In this document: in pieces, positions 52,828-61,844 of the stretch
Layout of the letters: the number at the start of each line of letters is the position of its first letter
Numbering within the stretch: the first letter of the stretch is position 1
Assembly: GCA_937870635.1 (NCBI GenBank)
Contig: CALMZP010000044.1
Coordinates: forward strand, 49,417 to 113,416
Direction of reading: 5' to 3'
Length of the DNA: 64,000 bases
Source of the DNA: an uncultured Acidobacteriota bacterium
Lineage (GTDB): Bacteria; Acidobacteriota; Thermoanaerobaculia; Gp7-AA8
Notes under the pieces: generated by a model
Databases searched by the model: none
What the model was told of the DNA's origin: nothing
Seen by the model: the letters and a program-made list of their open reading frames with translations, nothing else
Translations under genes and position numbers: made by a program

Positions 52828-54110
52828 CGTGCCTCCAGACCGAGAACGGTCAACATGCGCGCACGCGCGTGCGCGAGCTCCACCTGATGAACGGCGCGAA
52901 GCAGCCGCGCCTCGAGCACATCCGTTGTCTTGTCCACCATTTCCGCGGCGGTCACGGCGCGTTCCTGATAGCGCGTTCGCGTTTCGCGCTCGATGAACTC
53001 GCGCAGCTCGACGATCCGCGCATCCAGCGCAAGCACCTCGTTCAATTGCGAGATCGCGGCGATGTCGTTCTGAATCGATTTGCGAAGATTGCGGGCAAAC
53101 GTCTCTTCCTCAGACACCACCGTCTGCTGTTGAAGCTCGAGCTGCTTTCTCTCGCGCTCGGCGACTCCCCAGTCCCACGGCTTCCACTGCAACCGCACTC
53201 CGGCGAGCAGGTACGTGTCGAAGCCGGTGCTGAGAGGGTTGAGTCCGGGTTTCCCGTATCCCGCGCGCCCATACGCGGAGATCCGTGGGTCGGCGCGCGT
53301 GCCGACGACGGCCATCTGCGCGGCGAGGCGGTCCCTCGTGCGGGCGAACTGCTCGTACTCTGGCCGTACCCGGAGCTCGGCTTCGCCAGCCATCGCGCGG
53401 CCCAGGGCTGCGGAATGATCTGGAAGGGTGAGCTCGCTCGAGAGGGTGATCGTCTGTCCGGTCAGCTCAGCGAGGCGTCCCAGCGCTCCTTCGCGCTGCG
53501 CCCGCAGTTGAAGCTTGTCCTGACGACGGGCCAGCAGCGCGGCCTCGATCGTCGCCGCGTCCCCCGGAAGCGCGGCACCTTCGGCGACACGAATCTTCGT
53601 GTCCTTGAGGCGGGCCTCGAGGTCGGTGATCGCGGTCTCGATCTGTGCCTCGCGCTCCTGAAGCGAGGCTGCCGCGAAGAACGCATCATTCACTTCCTGC
53701 CGGATCGCGTACAGCGCGGTTTCGATTCGTGCGTTAGCCTCCGCGAGACGGGCGCGTTCCGCGGCGAGACGGGCGCGAATCGACGGATCGAGAATCGTCT
53801 GCTCGAGACGTATCGACGCATCCCACGTGTCCTTCGGAGGGGATGGGAGCGGCGACCCGTTGGGGGATCGGAGCGGGATCTGAATCACGTCGGACTGGTA
53901 TTGCGCCTGTCCTTCGACTGCGAGAGCAGGACGCCGCTCCGCCACGATGTTCGCGAGTCGAAGGTCCACCTGCTCGGCTTCGAGCTGCATCTGTCGCAGC
54001 CGCGGATCGGTGGATCTCGCCGCGTCCTGGAGGGTCCCGAGGCTGATCGGTTGCCCGCCGGCAGCAAAAGGCATGAGGGCGGCCGTGAGAATGAAGAGAA
54101 GTCGCCTCAT
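52824..54110 (-). CDS. TolC-family outer-membrane efflux channel
   Basis: A 428-residue protein with signal peptide (ending AAGGQ) and two repeated halves of long helices with beta-strand segments, as in TolC. Visible are LQDAARSTDPRLRQMQLEAE and a coiled C-terminal region (ERETRTRYQERAVTAAEMVD). It overlaps the regulator gene stop upstream by 4 bases and the adaptor downstream by 4 bases, giving a complete tripartite exporter. Confidence 0.92.
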   Translation of the reverse strand: MRRLLFILTAALMPFAAGGQPISLGTLQDAARSTDPRLRQMQLEAEQVDLRLANIVAERRPALAVEGQAQYQSDVIQIPLRSPNGSPLPSPPKDTWDASIRLEQTILDPSIRARLAAERARLAEANARIETALYAIRQEVNDAFFAAASLQEREAQIETAITDLEARLKDTKIRVAEGAALPGDAATIEAALLARRQDKLQLRAQREGALGRLAELTGQTITLSSELTLPDHSAALGRAMAGEAELRVRPEYEQFARTRDRLAAQMAVVGTRADPRISAYGRAGYGKPGLNPLSTGFDTYLLAGVRLQWKPWDWGVAERERKQLELQQQTVVSEEETFARNLRKSIQNDIAAISQLNEVLALDARIVELREFIERETRTRYQERAVTAAEMVDKTTDVLEARLLRAVHQVELAHARARMLTVLGLEAR

Positions 54111-54754
54111 GGACGGATACCCCGCATGAAAAAGTCAGGCAGATCGTTACGCCGGTGTTCGATGAATCGGCGGAATTGTTTTTCATCCTGGCCGAGGAGG
54201 GCCGAGAACATCGTCCTCGCGGCGAACGGAAATATGCACAGTGACAGAAGATTGACGATGAAGTCCTCGGCTGCAATCGGAAGCATCTTTCCTGCTTCCA
54301 CCTCCGCCTTGATCTGGCTACGGATGGTCGCGAGGAGCCGAGCGCCGATCTTCTCCGGACGGAGACCAGCGGCAGCCTCGAAGAACTGCAGCACGCGTTC
54401 GGGATCGTGATTGATCTCGCTGAGAATGTAGCCGGGAAGATACGGATGTTTGAGCAGCTGCGAGAGCTCGATGTCGACGACGCGCCGGACCTTTTCTTCG
54501 AGCTGTGCATCGGACGCGAGCACTTGCATCACCGCCGGGAAAAGCTCGGCGGCGGCGCGGCGAAAGACCGCGCGCGCGAGCTGGTCCTTCGAACGGAAGT
54601 AGTAGTGAAGGAGGGCCTTGTTCACTCCCGCCTCCTCCGCGATCTGTTGCGTGCGCGCGCCGGATGTGCCGGAACGGATGAAGACCGTGTGCGCAGCATC
54701 GAGGATGCGCTGCTCGGTAGCCTTGTCCCGGTTTTGACCGCTCGATTTAACCAT
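54107..54754 (-). CDS. TetR-family regulator of the efflux operon (CecR-like)
   Basis: A 215-residue regulator. The N-terminal helix-turn-helix contains RILDAAHTVFIRSGTSGART, AEEAGVNKALLHYYFRSKDQ, a typical TetR pattern. As the first gene of the seven-gene operon it very probably represses itself and the exporter. Its ATG lies inside a perfect inverted repeat (54747-54762), and TATTGT ends 7 bases before the ATG. Confidence 0.93.
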   Translation of the reverse strand: MVKSSGQNRDKATEQRILDAAHTVFIRSGTSGARTQQIAEEAGVNKALLHYYFRSKDQLARAVFRRAAAELFPAVMQVLASDAQLEEKVRRVVDIELSQLLKHPYLPGYILSEINHDPERVLQFFEAAAGLRPEKIGARLLATIRSQIKAEVEAGKMLPIAAEDFIVNLLSLCIFPFAARTMFSALLGQDEKQFRRFIEHRRNDLPDFFMRGIRP

Positions 54755-54762
54755 TCGGTTAA
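54747..54762. promoter_or_regulatory. Candidate TetR operator overlapping the start codon
   Basis: TTAACC-ATTC-GGTTAA is a perfect 6-bp inverted repeat with 4-base spacer. The start codon of the TetR gene (54754-54752) lies within it. The operator would cover the -10/start region (TATTGT at 54767-54762), consistent with autorepression of a leaderless transcript. Confidence 0.7.
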
Positions 54763-54851
54763 CAATAGATCCCGATGCGTGGTTCCGTCAACCGTTTGAA
54801 AAGGGAAGAAATGTTGCTTTTCCAGACCTGTCACCAGGACAATCGCCGGCC

Positions 54852-56228
54852 ATGGCCATCGCAACCGTCAACCCGGCGACCGGCGAAACCCTCGCTACGT
54901 TTAAATCACTCACAGGGCAGGAGATCGAGGCGAAGCTGCGGGGCGCCGTCACGGCGTTTGCCCTCAACCGCGGCCGGAGTCTCGATGACCGCGCCGCGCG
55001 CATGCTACGAGCCGCGGCGATTCTCGAGGAGCGCGCTGCCGACTACGGGCGGATGATCACGCTGGAGATGGGCAAGCCCGTCGGCGCTTCGGTGGCCGAG
55101 GTGAAGAAGTGCGCGCTGGTATGCCGCTATTACGCTGAGAATGCGGGGCGATTTCTCGCCGATGAGCACATCACGACCAATGCCCAAGAGAGCTACGTGC
55201 GTTACGAACCGCTCGGACCCGTTCTTGCGGTCATGCCGTGGAACTTCCCCTTCTGGCAGGTGTTCCGTTTCGCGGCACCAGCTCTCATGGCCGGCAACGT
55301 CGGCCTGCTCAAACATTCGTCGAATGTTCCGCAGAGCGCCATGGCGATCGAGCAGGTCCTGCGCGACGCCGGCTTCGATCACGATGAATTCCAGACGCTG
55401 CTCATCTCCTCCGATCAGGTCGCAGCGCTTCTCGACGACGACCGCATCAAGGCGGCGACACTCACCGGCGGTGAAGGGGCCGGAGCCAGCGTCGCCAGCT
55501 CAGCCGGCAGGAACATCAAGAAGACCGTCCTCGAGCTAGGCGGCAGCGATCCGTTCATCGTCATGCCGAGCGCCGACCTTTCGGAGGCAGTGGCCGTCGC
55601 GGTGAAGGCTCGCGTCATCAACAACGGCCAGTCGTGCATCGCTGCGAAGCGCTTTATCGTTCACGAGAGCATCGCCCCGCAATTCGAAAAGCGCTTCGTC
55701 GAAGCCATGCGCGCATTGCGGATCGGGGATCCCCTCGACGAGCAGACGGAGATCGGACCGCTGGCGACACCGCAGATCGTCGATGACCTGGAGAAGCAGG
55801 TCCACGCCAGCATCGACGCGGGAGCGCGCCTGCTCACCGGCGGACATCGCGTTGCCGGAACGAAAGGCAATTTCTACGAGCCGACGGTCCTCGCCGACAT
55901 CCCGGCGGGCGCACCTGTGCGCCTCGAAGAGACGTTCGGTCCCGTGGCGGCTCTCTATCGCGTGAAGGACATCGACGAAGCGATCGCGGTTGCCAATGAG
56001 ACGACGTTCGGCCTGGGCAGCAGCGTCTGGACGCGCGACAGCAGCGAGATCCGCCGGTTCGCGGCGGAGATCGAAGCCGGACAGGTTTTCGTCAACGCGA
56101 TGGTCGCTTCCGATCCGCGGCTGCCGTTCGGCGGCGTCAAACGCTCCGGCTTCGGACGCGAGCTCGGCGAACACGGAATCCGCGAGTTCGTGAACGTGAA
56201 GACCGTGTACGTGGAGAAGCGCGCGTAG
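54852..56228 (+). CDS. NAD(P)-dependent aldehyde dehydrogenase (succinate-semialdehyde type)
   Basis: A 458-residue aldehyde dehydrogenase. MPWNFPFWQVFRFAAPALMAG, LELGGSDPFIV (general base Glu) and NNGQSCIAAKRF (catalytic Cys) are complete, and the sequence resembles the YneI/Sad group that oxidises succinate semialdehyde. Substrate is inferred. GACAAT stands 8 bases before the ATG. It is divergent from the efflux operon, and its stop overlaps the GTG of the next gene. Confidence 0.9.
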   Translation: MAIATVNPATGETLATFKSLTGQEIEAKLRGAVTAFALNRGRSLDDRAARMLRAAAILEERAADYGRMITLEMGKPVGASVAEVKKCALVCRYYAENAGRFLADEHITTNAQESYVRYEPLGPVLAVMPWNFPFWQVFRFAAPALMAGNVGLLKHSSNVPQSAMAIEQVLRDAGFDHDEFQTLLISSDQVAALLDDDRIKAATLTGGEGAGASVASSAGRNIKKTVLELGGSDPFIVMPSADLSEAVAVAVKARVINNGQSCIAAKRFIVHESIAPQFEKRFVEAMRALRIGDPLDEQTEIGPLATPQIVDDLEKQVHASIDAGARLLTGGHRVAGTKGNFYEPTVLADIPAGAPVRLEETFGPVAALYRVKDIDEAIAVANETTFGLGSSVWTRDSSEIRRFAAEIEAGQVFVNAMVASDPRLPFGGVKRSGFGRELGEHGIREFVNVKTVYVEKRA

Positions 56229-57118
56229 TGATCGTCCATCTCATCGACGGAACGTACGAGCTCTTCCGCCATTTCTACGGCGCCCGGCGCGCACGCAAGG
56301 GTGAGGACTCGCGATATGGAGGCGTGCGCGGCGTACTGCACACCGTCCTGGAAATGTTCGAGACCGGCGCCACTCACCTCGGCGTCGCCACCGATCACAT
56401 CATCGAGTCGTTCCGCAACGACCTGTGGCCCGGATACAAGACCGGCGCGGGCATCGATCCTGTGCTGTGGAATCAGTTTCACCCGCTCGAGGATGGTCTC
56501 GCGGCGATGGGCGTCGTCGTCTGGCCGATGGTCGAGCTCGAGGCCGACGACGCTCTCGCATCGGCCGCGGCGATTGCCGCGCGTGATGACCGTGTCGAGA
56601 AAGTCTGCGTCTGGACGCCTGACAAGGACCTCGCCCAATGCGTCGTCGACGCCAGGGTCGTTCAGGTCGATCGCAGGAAGGGCGAGATCCGCGACGCCGC
56701 CGGAGTCGAAAAGAAGTTCGGGGTTCCTCCGCGGTCAATCCCCGACTATCTCGCTCTCGTTGGCGACGCGGCCGATGGCTACCCCGGTCTGGCAGGGTTC
56801 GGGGCCAAGTCAGCCGCGGCCGTTCTTCGGCGATTCGGGCACATCGAAGCGATCCCCGCGTTCGCGACCGAGTGGGACCGGACGGTCCCCGGCGCAGGAC
56901 GCCTCGCCGGGGTCCTCGGCGAGAAGCGGGAGCTGGCCCTTCTCTTCCGAACCCTGGCGACGCTGCGGACCGACGCTCCTCTCTTCTCCTCCGTCGACGC
57001 CCTGCGGTGGCAGGGTCCGACTCCCCGCTTTCCGGCTTTTGCCGAAAAGATCGGTGCGCCCGAGCTCGTCACCCGCGCTGCCAAAGCTCTCGATAAACTC
57101 GCCTCGAAAAAAGTTTGA
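56228..57118 (+). CDS. 5'-3' exonuclease / flap endonuclease-like protein
   Basis: A 296-residue protein of the PolI 5'-nuclease family, without polymerase. It starts HLIDGTYELFRHFYGARRAR with the first catalytic Asp, ELEADDALASAAAIA and CVWTPDKDLAQCV supply further metal ligands, and GDAADGYPGLAGFGAKSAAA is the helix-turn-helix DNA-binding loop. The GTG start overlaps the aldehyde dehydrogenase stop by one base. Confidence 0.9.
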   Translation: MIVHLIDGTYELFRHFYGARRARKGEDSRYGGVRGVLHTVLEMFETGATHLGVATDHIIESFRNDLWPGYKTGAGIDPVLWNQFHPLEDGLAAMGVVVWPMVELEADDALASAAAIAARDDRVEKVCVWTPDKDLAQCVVDARVVQVDRRKGEIRDAAGVEKKFGVPPRSIPDYLALVGDAADGYPGLAGFGAKSAAAVLRRFGHIEAIPAFATEWDRTVPGAGRLAGVLGEKRELALLFRTLATLRTDAPLFSSVDALRWQGPTPRFPAFAEKIGAPELVTRAAKALDKLASKKV

Positions 57119-57173
57119 GATCTTGTCGATCCGGCATTGCCTCGTTCGACGTGTCTGCAGGAGGATATGAAAA

Positions 57174-57593
57174 ATGCGAGTGATGGTACTGGTCAAAGCC
57201 AACAAGGACAGCGAAGCGGGCGTGATGCCGACCGAGCGGGAACTGGCCGAGATGGGCAAGTTCAACGAAGAGCTCGTGAAAGCAGGAGTGATGCTGGCCG
57301 GCGAGGGTCTTCATCCGACGTCGAAGGCGGCGCGCGTGAGATTCACCGGAAAAAAGGCGACGGTCATCGACGGGCCCTTCGCCGAGACCAAGGAGCTCGT
57401 TGCCGGGTTCTGGATCTGGCAGGTCAAATCGCTGGAGGAAGCGATCGAGTGGCTCAAGCGCAGCCCTTTCCAGGATACCGAGGTGGAAGTGCGACCAATC
57501 TTCGAGGCTGAGGATTTTGGCGCCGAGTTCACGCCCGAGCTGCGAGCGCAGGAAGAGCGGCTGCGCGCCGAGATCGAGGCGAAGAACAGGTAG
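57174..57593 (+). CDS. YciI-related (DGPF) domain protein
   Basis: A 139-residue YCII-type protein with ferredoxin-like fold. MRVMVLVKANKDSEAG opens it, GKKATVIDGPFAETKELVAG is the DGPF motif, and EEAIEWLKRSPF follows; a charged C-terminal tail is extra. AGGAGG lies 9 bases before the ATG. Such proteins often pair with ECF sigma factors, but none is adjacent here. Function unknown. Confidence 0.9.
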   Translation: MRVMVLVKANKDSEAGVMPTERELAEMGKFNEELVKAGVMLAGEGLHPTSKAARVRFTGKKATVIDGPFAETKELVAGFWIWQVKSLEEAIEWLKRSPFQDTEVEVRPIFEAEDFGAEFTPELRAQEERLRAEIEAKNR

Positions 57594-57601
57594 GACTGCT
57601 G

Positions 57602-57676
57602 GTGGAGCCGCGGGCGATCCCGCCCGCGGGTCACGGAATATGAGGGAGCCCGCGGGCGCGATCGCCCGCGGCTCCA
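57602..57676. repeat. Composite family A hairpin between convergent genes
   Basis: Left arm (57602-57630) GTGGAGCCGCGGGCGATCCC and right arm (57649-57676) CGCGATCGCCCGCGGCTCCA are inverted copies of the element at 11078-11154, with a different 18-base loop. It again separates two converging genes (the YciI-like gene and the cysteine synthase gene). Confidence 0.9.
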
Positions 57677-57679
57677 CTC

Positions 57680-58612
57680 TCATCGAAAGACATCCCCGCT
57701 CAGATATCGGAGTCCCGAGTCGATGATGATCGTCGCCACCGTTGCGCCGGCTCCGAGTTGCTGGGCCATCCTTATCGCGGCCACGACGTTTGCGCCGGTC
57801 GACGTCCCGGCAAAAATCCCTTCCTCCCGCGCCAGCCTGCGCGCCATCGCTTTCGCTTCCTCGGTGGACACGGTCTGAATCTCGTTCACCATTTCCGGCT
57901 GCCACAGCGGCGGGATGAATCCGATTCCGATTCCTTCAATCTTGTGCGACCCGCTCGGTTTCCCCGAGAGCACGGCTGATTCGGCCGGTTCCACGGCCAC
58001 GATTCGAATGCGATCGTTGTGAGCCCACAGCGCTTTCGTAACACCGTGAATCGAGTGCGCGGTGCTCACCGTGTGCACGAACGCGTCGACCTTGCCTTCG
58101 GTCTGCGTCCAGATTTCTTCGCCAAGAGGAAGATAGCCGGCGATCGCGTCATGATTGCGAAGCTGGTTGCAGTACCAGTGGCCCGGACGCTCGCTCAACC
58201 CATCGGCCACACGAATCATCTCTTTGATCAACGCCTCGTTGATTCGTCCGCTGTCGCTCTTCACGACCGTCACATTGGCGCCGAACGCGCGCATCGTTCG
58301 GCCCTTCTCCTCGCTGAACGCATCGGAGAACACGATCTCGAGCCCGTACCCTCTCGCCGCGCAAACGAGGGCCAGAGAGATTCCGGTCGTTCCGGCCGTG
58401 TATTCGACCACCGTCCCGCCCTTCACGAGACGGCCATCCGCTTCCGCCGCGTCGATGGCCGCCTTCGCCATGCGGTCCTTCATGCTTCCGGTGGGGTTCG
58501 CCCATTCCAGCTTCGCAACGACTCGCGCAGCACCTTGCGGGACAACGCGCCGAAGCTCGATCAGAGGAGTGTTTCCGATGCCGCCGAGGACGCCGTCAGG
58601 ACGAGATTTCAA
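57680..58612 (-). CDS. PLP-dependent cysteine synthase family protein
   Basis: A protein of 310 residues (start at TTG 58612, chosen because ACGGAGG stands 5-6 bases upstream; a longer frame from TTG 58642 is possible). IGNTPLIELRRV, WANPTGSMKDRMAKAA (PLP Lys), EYTAGTTGISLALVCA, and GTSTGANVVAAIRMA (phosphate loop) match the CysK/CysM/CBS family. The substrate (serine, O-acetylserine or homologue) cannot be settled. It is divergent from the M28 peptidase gene. Confidence 0.9.
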   Translation of the reverse strand: MKSRPDGVLGGIGNTPLIELRRVVPQGAARVVAKLEWANPTGSMKDRMAKAAIDAAEADGRLVKGGTVVEYTAGTTGISLALVCAARGYGLEIVFSDAFSEEKGRTMRAFGANVTVVKSDSGRINEALIKEMIRVADGLSERPGHWYCNQLRNHDAIAGYLPLGEEIWTQTEGKVDAFVHTVSTAHSIHGVTKALWAHNDRIRIVAVEPAESAVLSGKPSGSHKIEGIGIGFIPPLWQPEMVNEIQTVSTEEAKAMARRLAREEGIFAGTSTGANVVAAIRMAQQLGAGATVATIIIDSGLRYLSGDVFR

Positions 58613-58692
58613 GATGACCTCCGTGTGAGCCGAGGTTGACAATGCTAGCGCCTTCGCCTGTTTCCAGGGCCGGATCGCTACACTACGCGGTC

Positions 58693-61614
58693 ATGAAGGT
58701 CTTCCGGCTCCTCCTCCTCACGCTCGCGACTTCGTCCGTCATGGCCGAGGACCTTGCTCGCCGTTTTGAATCGGATGTTCGGGTGCTGGCCTCCGAAGAA
58801 ATGGAAGGACGCGGACTCGGCACCAAAGGAATCGAAAAAGCAGCCGCCTGGATCGAGGCCCGCCTGCGCCAGCTCGACCTTCGACCCGCCTTCGATGGAT
58901 CGTATCGGCAGAAGTTCGACGTGAAGACCGGCGTCGCGCTGGCTGACGGCAACCAGATCTCGATCACGAACTTGAAGTCGAAATCGAAGAAGAGCGTGGC
59001 CGCGACGGACTGGATCCCTCTCGGATTTTCCAGCTCCGGCAGATTCGACGCGCCCATCGTTTTCGTCGGCTACGGCATCGAGGCTCCACCCCTCGGCTAT
59101 CGCGAGCTCGAGGGAGTCGATCTCAAAGGCAAAGTCGCGCTCATGCTTCGCTACGAGCCGCAGGAAAAAGACGAAGGGTCGCCGTTCGACGGGCGCAAGC
59201 CCAGCCGCTGGTCGGCGACGCGGTACAAGGTCCTGCAGGCGCGCGAGCGCGGCGCGGCGGCAGTCATTTTCGTCACGGGTCCACTGCAGGACGAGGGTAA
59301 GGACAGGGTCCCCGCTCTCAAGAACGACGGACCGGAGAGCGCAGCCGGCCTTCCGGTGCTTCAGGTGAAGAACTCACTTGCACAGCAGTGGCTGAAGGCC
59401 GGCGGCATCGATCTGCTGCAGTTTCAGAAAGACGTCGATCGCGATCTTCGTCCGCGGTCGCGCGAGCTGCCGGTGCGAATCACCGGCAGCGTCGCCGTTC
59501 GCAACACATTCGCCGAGGCGGTGAACGTTGCCGGCATTCTTCCCGGACGCGGCGCGCTCGCAAACGAAATCGTCGTTCTCGGCGCGCACTACGATCACCT
59601 CGGAATGGGCGGCGAGCGTTCGATGAAACCGAACGCGCAGGCCGCGCATCTCGGGGCTGATGACAATGCGTCGGGCACCGCGGCCGTGCTGCTTGCCGCC
59701 GAGCGTCTGCGCGATCAGCTTCGCGACGTTCCGAATCACCGCACCGTTCTGATCGCGCTCTTCTCGGCCGAAGAGCTGGGGCTCGCCGGATCGGGATTTC
59801 TGGTAGCGAACCCGCCGGTGCCGATGGATCGCGTCGTGGCCATGGTGAATCTCGACATGGTTGGGATGTTGCGCGACGACAAGCTGATGGCCTTCGGCTC
59901 GGAGTCCGCACCGGAGTGGCGCAGTCTCGTCGAGCGCCTCGGCAAGGACCTGAAGCTGACTGTCACTGCCAGCGGAGACGGCTATGGGCCCTCCGACCAG
60001 ACGAGCTTCTACGCGGCGCGCATTCCGGTCATTCACTTTTTCACCGGCGCACACGAGCGCTATCACACGCCGGAAGACCGCGTGGAGACGCTCAACCATG
60101 CCGGCGGCGCGAAGATCGTCGAGCTGACGACGAACCTCGTCGCGGCCGTGGCGCGCGGCGAAGTCACTCCGCAATACGCGCGCATCGCAACGGCTCCCGC
60201 CATGCAGGGCGACAGCCGGGGCTACGGCGCCTACCTCGGCACCGTTCCCGATTACAGCGCGATGGATGCCACGTCGGGCGGCGTACTTCTCGGCGACGTG
60301 CGTCCTGGCGGGCCGGCCGAGCTGGCGGGAATCAAGGGCGGCGACCGCATCGTCGAGATGGCCGAGACGCGCATCGAGAATCTCTATGACATGACGTATG
60401 CGCTGCAGGATCACAAACCGGGTGACACGATCGACGTGGTCGTGGTTCGCGGCGGTGAGCGCAAAACCCTGAAGGCAACGCTCGGGTCGCGCGGGGGCAC
60501 ACCGGCGGTAGCACCCGCCGCAGCGCCGGCCGCTCCGCCCGCAGCCCCCGCCCCTCCTGCGCATCCGCCCGCGGCCGGACCAGCGCCAGCTGCCGACTTC
60601 TACGACAACCGTCCCGGAAAGGACTTCGTCATCAACGCCGGCAAGCCCTTCACGCGGACGTTCGAAGGCGAAGGACACTTCGCGGACGTCCGCCGTCTGA
60701 CTTTCGGCGGAGACAATGCGGAGGCGTACTTCAGCCCGGACGGGAAGAAGCTGATCTATCAGGCCACCGTGCCGGGCGCCGGATGCGATCAGCAGTACTC
60801 GGTCGATCTCGCGACGGGAGAGACGAAGCTCGTCTCGACGGGGAACGGACGCACGACGTGCGGCTACTACCGCTGGCCGAGGGGCGATCGCATCATTTAC
60901 GCCTCGACGGAATCGGGTGGCGCGGCATGTCCGCCGAAGCCGGACCGATCACAGGGCTACGTCTGGCCGGTATACGAATCATTCGAACTGTATGAGGCGA
61001 ATGTCGACGGCTCGAATCCGAAAGTTCTCTCACCGGCGCCCGGATATGACGCGGAGATGACGTGGTGTCATCGCGGCGGAAAGAAGGTGTTCACGTCCAT
61101 GCGCGACGGCGATCTCGATCTCTACGAGATGGACGAGGCAGGAAATGTCCGCCGGCTCACCGACAAGCCGGGATACGACGGCGGCGCGTTCTACAGCCCC
61201 GATTGCAAGGAGATCGTCTGGCGCGCGAACTATCCGACGGGTCCTGCGCTCGAGAACTATCGTGGCCTCCTCGCGAAGGGGCTGGTGCGGCCAACGCAGA
61301 TGGAGCTGTTCGTGATGAACGCCGACGGCACCGATCAGCGGCAAATCACGAAGAACGGCGCCGCGAACTTCTGCCCGTACTTCACGCGCGACGGAAAGAA
61401 GATCATCTTCGCGTCGAACGTGAACCAGACCGGCTTCGAGTTCGATCTGTGGATGATCGGCAAGAACGGCCAGAATCTCGAGCGCATCTCCACGGCGCCG
61501 GGCTTCGACGGTTTCCCGGTGTTCAGTCCCGACGGCGAGTTCGTGGTGTGGTCGTCGAGCCGCGCCGACTCGAAGGGACGTGGGCTGGATCTCTTCATCG
61601 CGCGCTGGAAGTGA
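58693..61614 (+). CDS. Secreted M28 aminopeptidase with PDZ and PD40 propeller
   Basis: A 973-residue exported protein (start MKVFRLLLLTLATSS, 8 bases after TACACT). Order: protease-associated insert and M28 domain (zinc ligands in GAHYDHLGMGG, LGADDNASGTAA, FSAEELGLAGS, with LDMVGM and TPEDRVE), a PDZ domain (about residues 520-605, SGGVLLGDVRPGGPAELAGI), an Ala/Pro linker, then a WD40-like PD40 propeller (YFSPDGKKLIYQATVPG, CHRGGKKVFTSMRDGDLDLY). M28 enzymes trim amino-terminal residues; the propeller may bind or recruit the substrate. This is inferred. Confidence 0.92.
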   Translation: MKVFRLLLLTLATSSVMAEDLARRFESDVRVLASEEMEGRGLGTKGIEKAAAWIEARLRQLDLRPAFDGSYRQKFDVKTGVALADGNQISITNLKSKSKKSVAATDWIPLGFSSSGRFDAPIVFVGYGIEAPPLGYRELEGVDLKGKVALMLRYEPQEKDEGSPFDGRKPSRWSATRYKVLQARERGAAAVIFVTGPLQDEGKDRVPALKNDGPESAAGLPVLQVKNSLAQQWLKAGGIDLLQFQKDVDRDLRPRSRELPVRITGSVAVRNTFAEAVNVAGILPGRGALANEIVVLGAHYDHLGMGGERSMKPNAQAAHLGADDNASGTAAVLLAAERLRDQLRDVPNHRTVLIALFSAEELGLAGSGFLVANPPVPMDRVVAMVNLDMVGMLRDDKLMAFGSESAPEWRSLVERLGKDLKLTVTASGDGYGPSDQTSFYAARIPVIHFFTGAHERYHTPEDRVETLNHAGGAKIVELTTNLVAAVARGEVTPQYARIATAPAMQGDSRGYGAYLGTVPDYSAMDATSGGVLLGDVRPGGPAELAGIKGGDRIVEMAETRIENLYDMTYALQDHKPGDTIDVVVVRGGERKTLKATLGSRGGTPAVAPAAAPAAPPAAPAPPAHPPAAGPAPAADFYDNRPGKDFVINAGKPFTRTFEGEGHFADVRRLTFGGDNAEAYFSPDGKKLIYQATVPGAGCDQQYSVDLATGETKLVSTGNGRTTCGYYRWPRGDRIIYASTESGGAACPPKPDRSQGYVWPVYESFELYEANVDGSNPKVLSPAPGYDAEMTWCHRGGKKVFTSMRDGDLDLYEMDEAGNVRRLTDKPGYDGGAFYSPDCKEIVWRANYPTGPALENYRGLLAKGLVRPTQMELFVMNADGTDQRQITKNGAANFCPYFTRDGKKIIFASNVNQTGFEFDLWMIGKNGQNLERISTAPGFDGFPVFSPDGEFVVWSSSRADSKGRGLDLFIARWK

Positions 61615-61646
61615 GTAGAGACCTGTGGCACGCCATGAATGAAAGG

Positions 61647-61662
61647 ACCGCCTCGCGGCGGT
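61647..61662. terminator. Hairpin between the M28 gene and tRNA-Asn
   Basis: ACCGCC-TCGC-GGCGGT forms a 6-bp stem with tetraloop between the end of the M28 gene and the end of the oppositely oriented tRNA-Asn. No T-run is present. Confidence 0.45.
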
Positions 61663-61679
61663 ACTGTGGGTGTCTGAAG

Positions 61680-61755
61680 TGGCTCCGGCAGTAGGACTCG
61701 AACCTACGACCAACGGATTAACAGTCCGCTGCTCTACCAACTGAGCTATGCCGGA
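61680..61755 (-). tRNA. tRNA-Asn (GTT)
   Basis: A 76-base cloverleaf on the minus strand with encoded CCA. Acceptor TCCGGCA pairs with TGCCGGA, anticodon stem around loop CTGTTAA with anticodon GTT at 61722-61720, T-loop GTTCGAGTC. Confidence 0.97.
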
Positions 61756-61779
61756 GTATTTCGGCCAGAAAGGCGCCGG

Positions 61780-61808
61780 AAAATAGCATCGCCCCCAGGC
61801 GCCGTCAA
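61780..61808 (-). promoter_or_regulatory. Promoter of tRNA-Asn
   Basis: On the minus strand TTGACG (61808-61803) and TATTTT (61785-61780) are spaced by 17 bases, 24 bases before the tRNA 5' end. It is the best-matching -35/-10 pair in the window. Confidence 0.8.
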
Positions 61809-61844
61809 GGCAGGCACCGGCTCTTAACCCCGGCTCTCCCGGGT

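Noticed and set aside
59374..60678. Open frame of 434 codons antisense to the M28 gene
   Set aside because: Composition is of antisense type and the plus strand has a complete M28-PDZ-PD40 protein.
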